NCBI GenBank assembly: GCA_900546915.1
Contig: UREY01000007.1
Coordinates: 14,695 to 78,694, forward strand
Length of the DNA stretch: 64,000 nt
Direction: 5' to 3'
Source: an uncultured Eubacteriales bacterium
GTDB taxonomy: Bacteria; Bacillota; Clostridia; Oscillospirales; Oscillospiraceae
Part shown: in pieces, positions 62,520 through 64,000 of the stretch
How the letters are laid out: each line of letters begins with the position of its first letter
Numbering within the stretch: the stretch's first letter is position 1
Notes under the pieces: generated by a model
What the model was told of the DNA's origin: nothing
The model's database searches: none
The model's input: only the letters and a program-made list of their open reading frames with translations
Position numbers and translations under genes: made by a program

Positions 62520-63704
62520 TTATGGAGCGGATACTGCCATTACAGAAACCAGATCCAAATCTTCCCGCTCTAACTCTACCTGGTACAGTCGGCGCTGGTC
62601 TTCTACCATTGCCTGGAAGAAAATCCGGTCCGAAGCCACTGCCAGGGGGCGGAGATTGGGGATCAGGGCGCCCTGCGCCAGCTCCTCAGGCAGGGAGACG
62701 GTGCGCCAAGCCTCTCCATCATACAGCATCATAGCCTGTTCCCGGTCCTCCGGTTCAGTCTGGTACGCCAGAGGACGGTACAGCAGCGTGGACTCCACAG
62801 CATACTGCTGCGTCAGCTGCCAACCCCAGGCGCCGTCCAGCTGGGCGTCCATTACCTTGGTCTGCCCGCCTGTAGACAGATCCACATCGTAGTAGCCGTC
62901 CCCCGGCCGGTAAACCCGAAGAATCTCACCGTGCAGATAGGAGCCGACGAAATCCAGATTCATCAAGCTGCCCAGCTGGGAAACCTCCCCCAGCTCCACC
63001 AGCTTCTCCGCCGTGGGCCGGTACAAGGTATACGCCCAGTTCTCCCGGCCGTCATCCAGGCAAAAATACAGCGCTGTGTCACCGCCCATGCCCTCATACC
63101 GGGTGACCGCCCCCAGCCAGGACGGCAGCTGCTCCATGGTGCCGGTAAACAGCGTTTGTTCCCCCTGATCATCCACCCGCACCATATAGGTGTCAAACGT
63201 CCCCTGGTCATTCATCCGGCTGTACATGGCAATCAGCTGGTCGCCCAGGAGGCAAAACCGGTCCGAGCCGCCGGTCTGCGTCAGGGATCCGGAAACCGTA
63301 TAGACTATCTTACGGTCCTCGCCGTCCAGCGCCATACCGGCCAGGACTGTACCGGAGGCGCCGTCCGGATCGTAGCGGGTATGGTCATCGCAGAAATAAA
63401 TCCGGTCGTCCCGCAGCACAAACCGCCCGTCGCCTCCCAGATAGGCCTGACATTCCGGACCGGTATGACTGCACGAGGGACGGCTGCAGACAGGCGCCCA
63501 TTGGAGCAGATCCGCCTTATCTGCGTAATAAAGAATATTTCCGCTGGAATAATAAAATCCATCCGGTGTCTCCGCCATCAAATAGGCGCTGGAATCTGCA
63601 CAGATCGGGTCTGCCGGTTCTTCCCTCTGCCGCAAAGTCTCCCGGCAGCCGGCCAGCAGGCAGAGGCTCAGAGCTAAGACGGCAATGGTCCAACGCTTCT
63701 TCAT
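62520..63704 (-). CDS. Lipoprotein with beta-propeller-like repeats
   Basis: 394 aa. Signal peptide with lipobox LLAGC (Cys20). The mature part has recurrent aromatic strand motifs (GFYYSSGNILYY, DRIYFCDDHTRY, ALYFCLDDG) like DUF5050/propeller-type lipoproteins of Clostridia. Contains a CSRPSCSHTGPEC segment (Cys-x4-Cys) after residue ~72, a likely metal or disulfide site. Lies 174 bp upstream of the ABC-2 permease start on the same strand, and may be part of that exporter operon. SD GGGAGGGG. Confidence 0.8.
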   Translation of the reverse strand: MKKRWTIAVLALSLCLLAGCRETLRQREEPADPICADSSAYLMAETPDGFYYSSGNILYYADKADLLQWAPVCSRPSCSHTGPECQAYLGGDGRFVLRDDRIYFCDDHTRYDPDGASGTVLAGMALDGEDRKIVYTVSGSLTQTGGSDRFCLLGDQLIAMYSRMNDQGTFDTYMVRVDDQGEQTLFTGTMEQLPSWLGAVTRYEGMGGDTALYFCLDDGRENWAYTLYRPTAEKLVELGEVSQLGSLMNLDFVGSYLHGEILRVYRPGDGYYDVDLSTGGQTKVMDAQLDGAWGWQLTQQYAVESTLLYRPLAYQTEPEDREQAMMLYDGEAWRTVSLPEELAQGALIPNLRPLAVASDRIFFQAMVEDQRRLYQVELEREDLDLVSVMAVSAP

Positions 63705-63902
63705 GTTCTTTCCCCTCCCATTACAATAGATCTATGATTCAGGCCAACAGACCGCCCCGTCTGCTTCCGTATGGTTGCCTAAGCGCATCGTGGGCACATA
63801 TCTTGGCCTATCAAAAATCTTCGAAAACCTTTCCTTCAAAATAGAACTTTAAATTTACATTTTTCTCTTTTTCTCCGTTTTCTTTCCACTGCATTTTCTT
63901 CT

Positions 63903-63943
63903 TTGTCTATACCTTTATTTCAAAATATTTTATTATGAAATAA
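63903..63943 (+). promoter_or_regulatory. Promoter and inverted repeat before the last gene
   Basis: TTGTCT (63903-63908), 17 bp, TATTTT (63926-63931). An 8-bp inverted repeat TTATTTCA/TGAAATAA (63915-63922, 63936-63943) flanks the -10. The stretch 63705-63968 has no other gene. Confidence 0.45.
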
Positions 63944-63968
63944 GACTAAAAACAAAGGAGGAATTGTC

Positions 63969-64000
63969 ATGCGAGAACTCAGAAAACTTTTGTACCGCTT
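63969..64000 (+). CDS. Start of an unidentified gene, cut by window edge
   Basis: ATG at 63969 with AAAGGAGGAA directly upstream (63953-63962). Only ten codons (MRELRKLLYR) are visible, too few to identify. Confidence 0.6.
   Translation, partial: MRELRKLLYR

Noticed and set aside
63566-63844. Rightward frame opposite the lipoprotein start
   Set aside because: Antisense to a clear signal peptide and lipobox, with no SD.

Overview
The window looks like a chromosomal segment of a GC-rich anaerobic Firmicute, most likely a gut member of the Oscillospiraceae/Ruminococcaceae (Clostridia). The reasons are Shine-Dalgarno sites of the AGGAGG type in front of nearly every gene, a GlgC/GlgD pair, an ylm-type sepF-divIVA-ileS cluster with a T-box, DegV, a U32-family protein, Hfq with MiaA-MutL-MutS-MiaB, and frequent TTG/GTG starts. 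The taxonomic call is inference. No rRNA, tRNA or CRISPR array was seen.

Layout. 1-3.6 kb: a 2-keto-3-deoxygluconate catabolic operon (KDPG aldolase, KDG kinase, RraA-like protein) divergent from an IclR regulator, with a clear inverted-repeat operator between them. 3.7-4.6 kb: DegV. 5-13 kb: a glycogen locus glgB-glgC-glgD-glgA followed by a GH13 alpha-glucan hydrolase and a 60-residue Cys protein. 13.4-17.4 kb: thioredoxin-reductase-like flavoprotein and ROK glucokinase divergent from pgi, plus a small P-loop protein. 17.7-21.9 kb: FtsX/MacB-like ABC exporter with a very long coiled coil. 22-26 kb: typA, and a phosphate permease with its PhoU-like partner.

26-41 kb is an almost continuous leftward run: miaB, mutS, CPBP protease, mutL, miaA, hfq, an HlyD-like protein, yggS, sepF, divIVA, an isoleucine T-box, a GNAT acetyltransferase and ileS. 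41-46 kb holds a probable acquired island: two ABC half-transporters and a TetR regulator, beside a remnant resembling ICE-borne sigma-like proteins, flanked by 21-bp direct repeats. 46-48 kb: a zinc-ribbon membrane parvulin, a 140-bp MITE-like element and a sirtuin. 48.7-56.3 kb is a second leftward run: U32 protein, maf, mreC, mreD, mrdA (PBP2), rimM, trmD.

56.5-58.2 kb is the most unusual stretch. It has an intergenic cluster of DnaA-box-like 9-mers beside an AT-rich segment, an EIIA-Glc-like protein that has lost both histidines of the phosphotransfer pair, and a 76-residue protein behind a strong promoter with a structured leader. 58.2-64 kb: alanine dehydrogenase, an ABC-2 exporter pair, a lipoprotein, and the first codons of a further gene.

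Functionally, the left third is carbohydrate flow: uronate-derived KDG to pyruvate and glyceraldehyde-3-phosphate, and glucose and glucose-6-phosphate into and out of glycogen. The rest is mostly housekeeping: tRNA modification, mismatch repair, division and wall elongation, with a few accessory insertions. Promoters and terminators listed were found by eye and are unverified.
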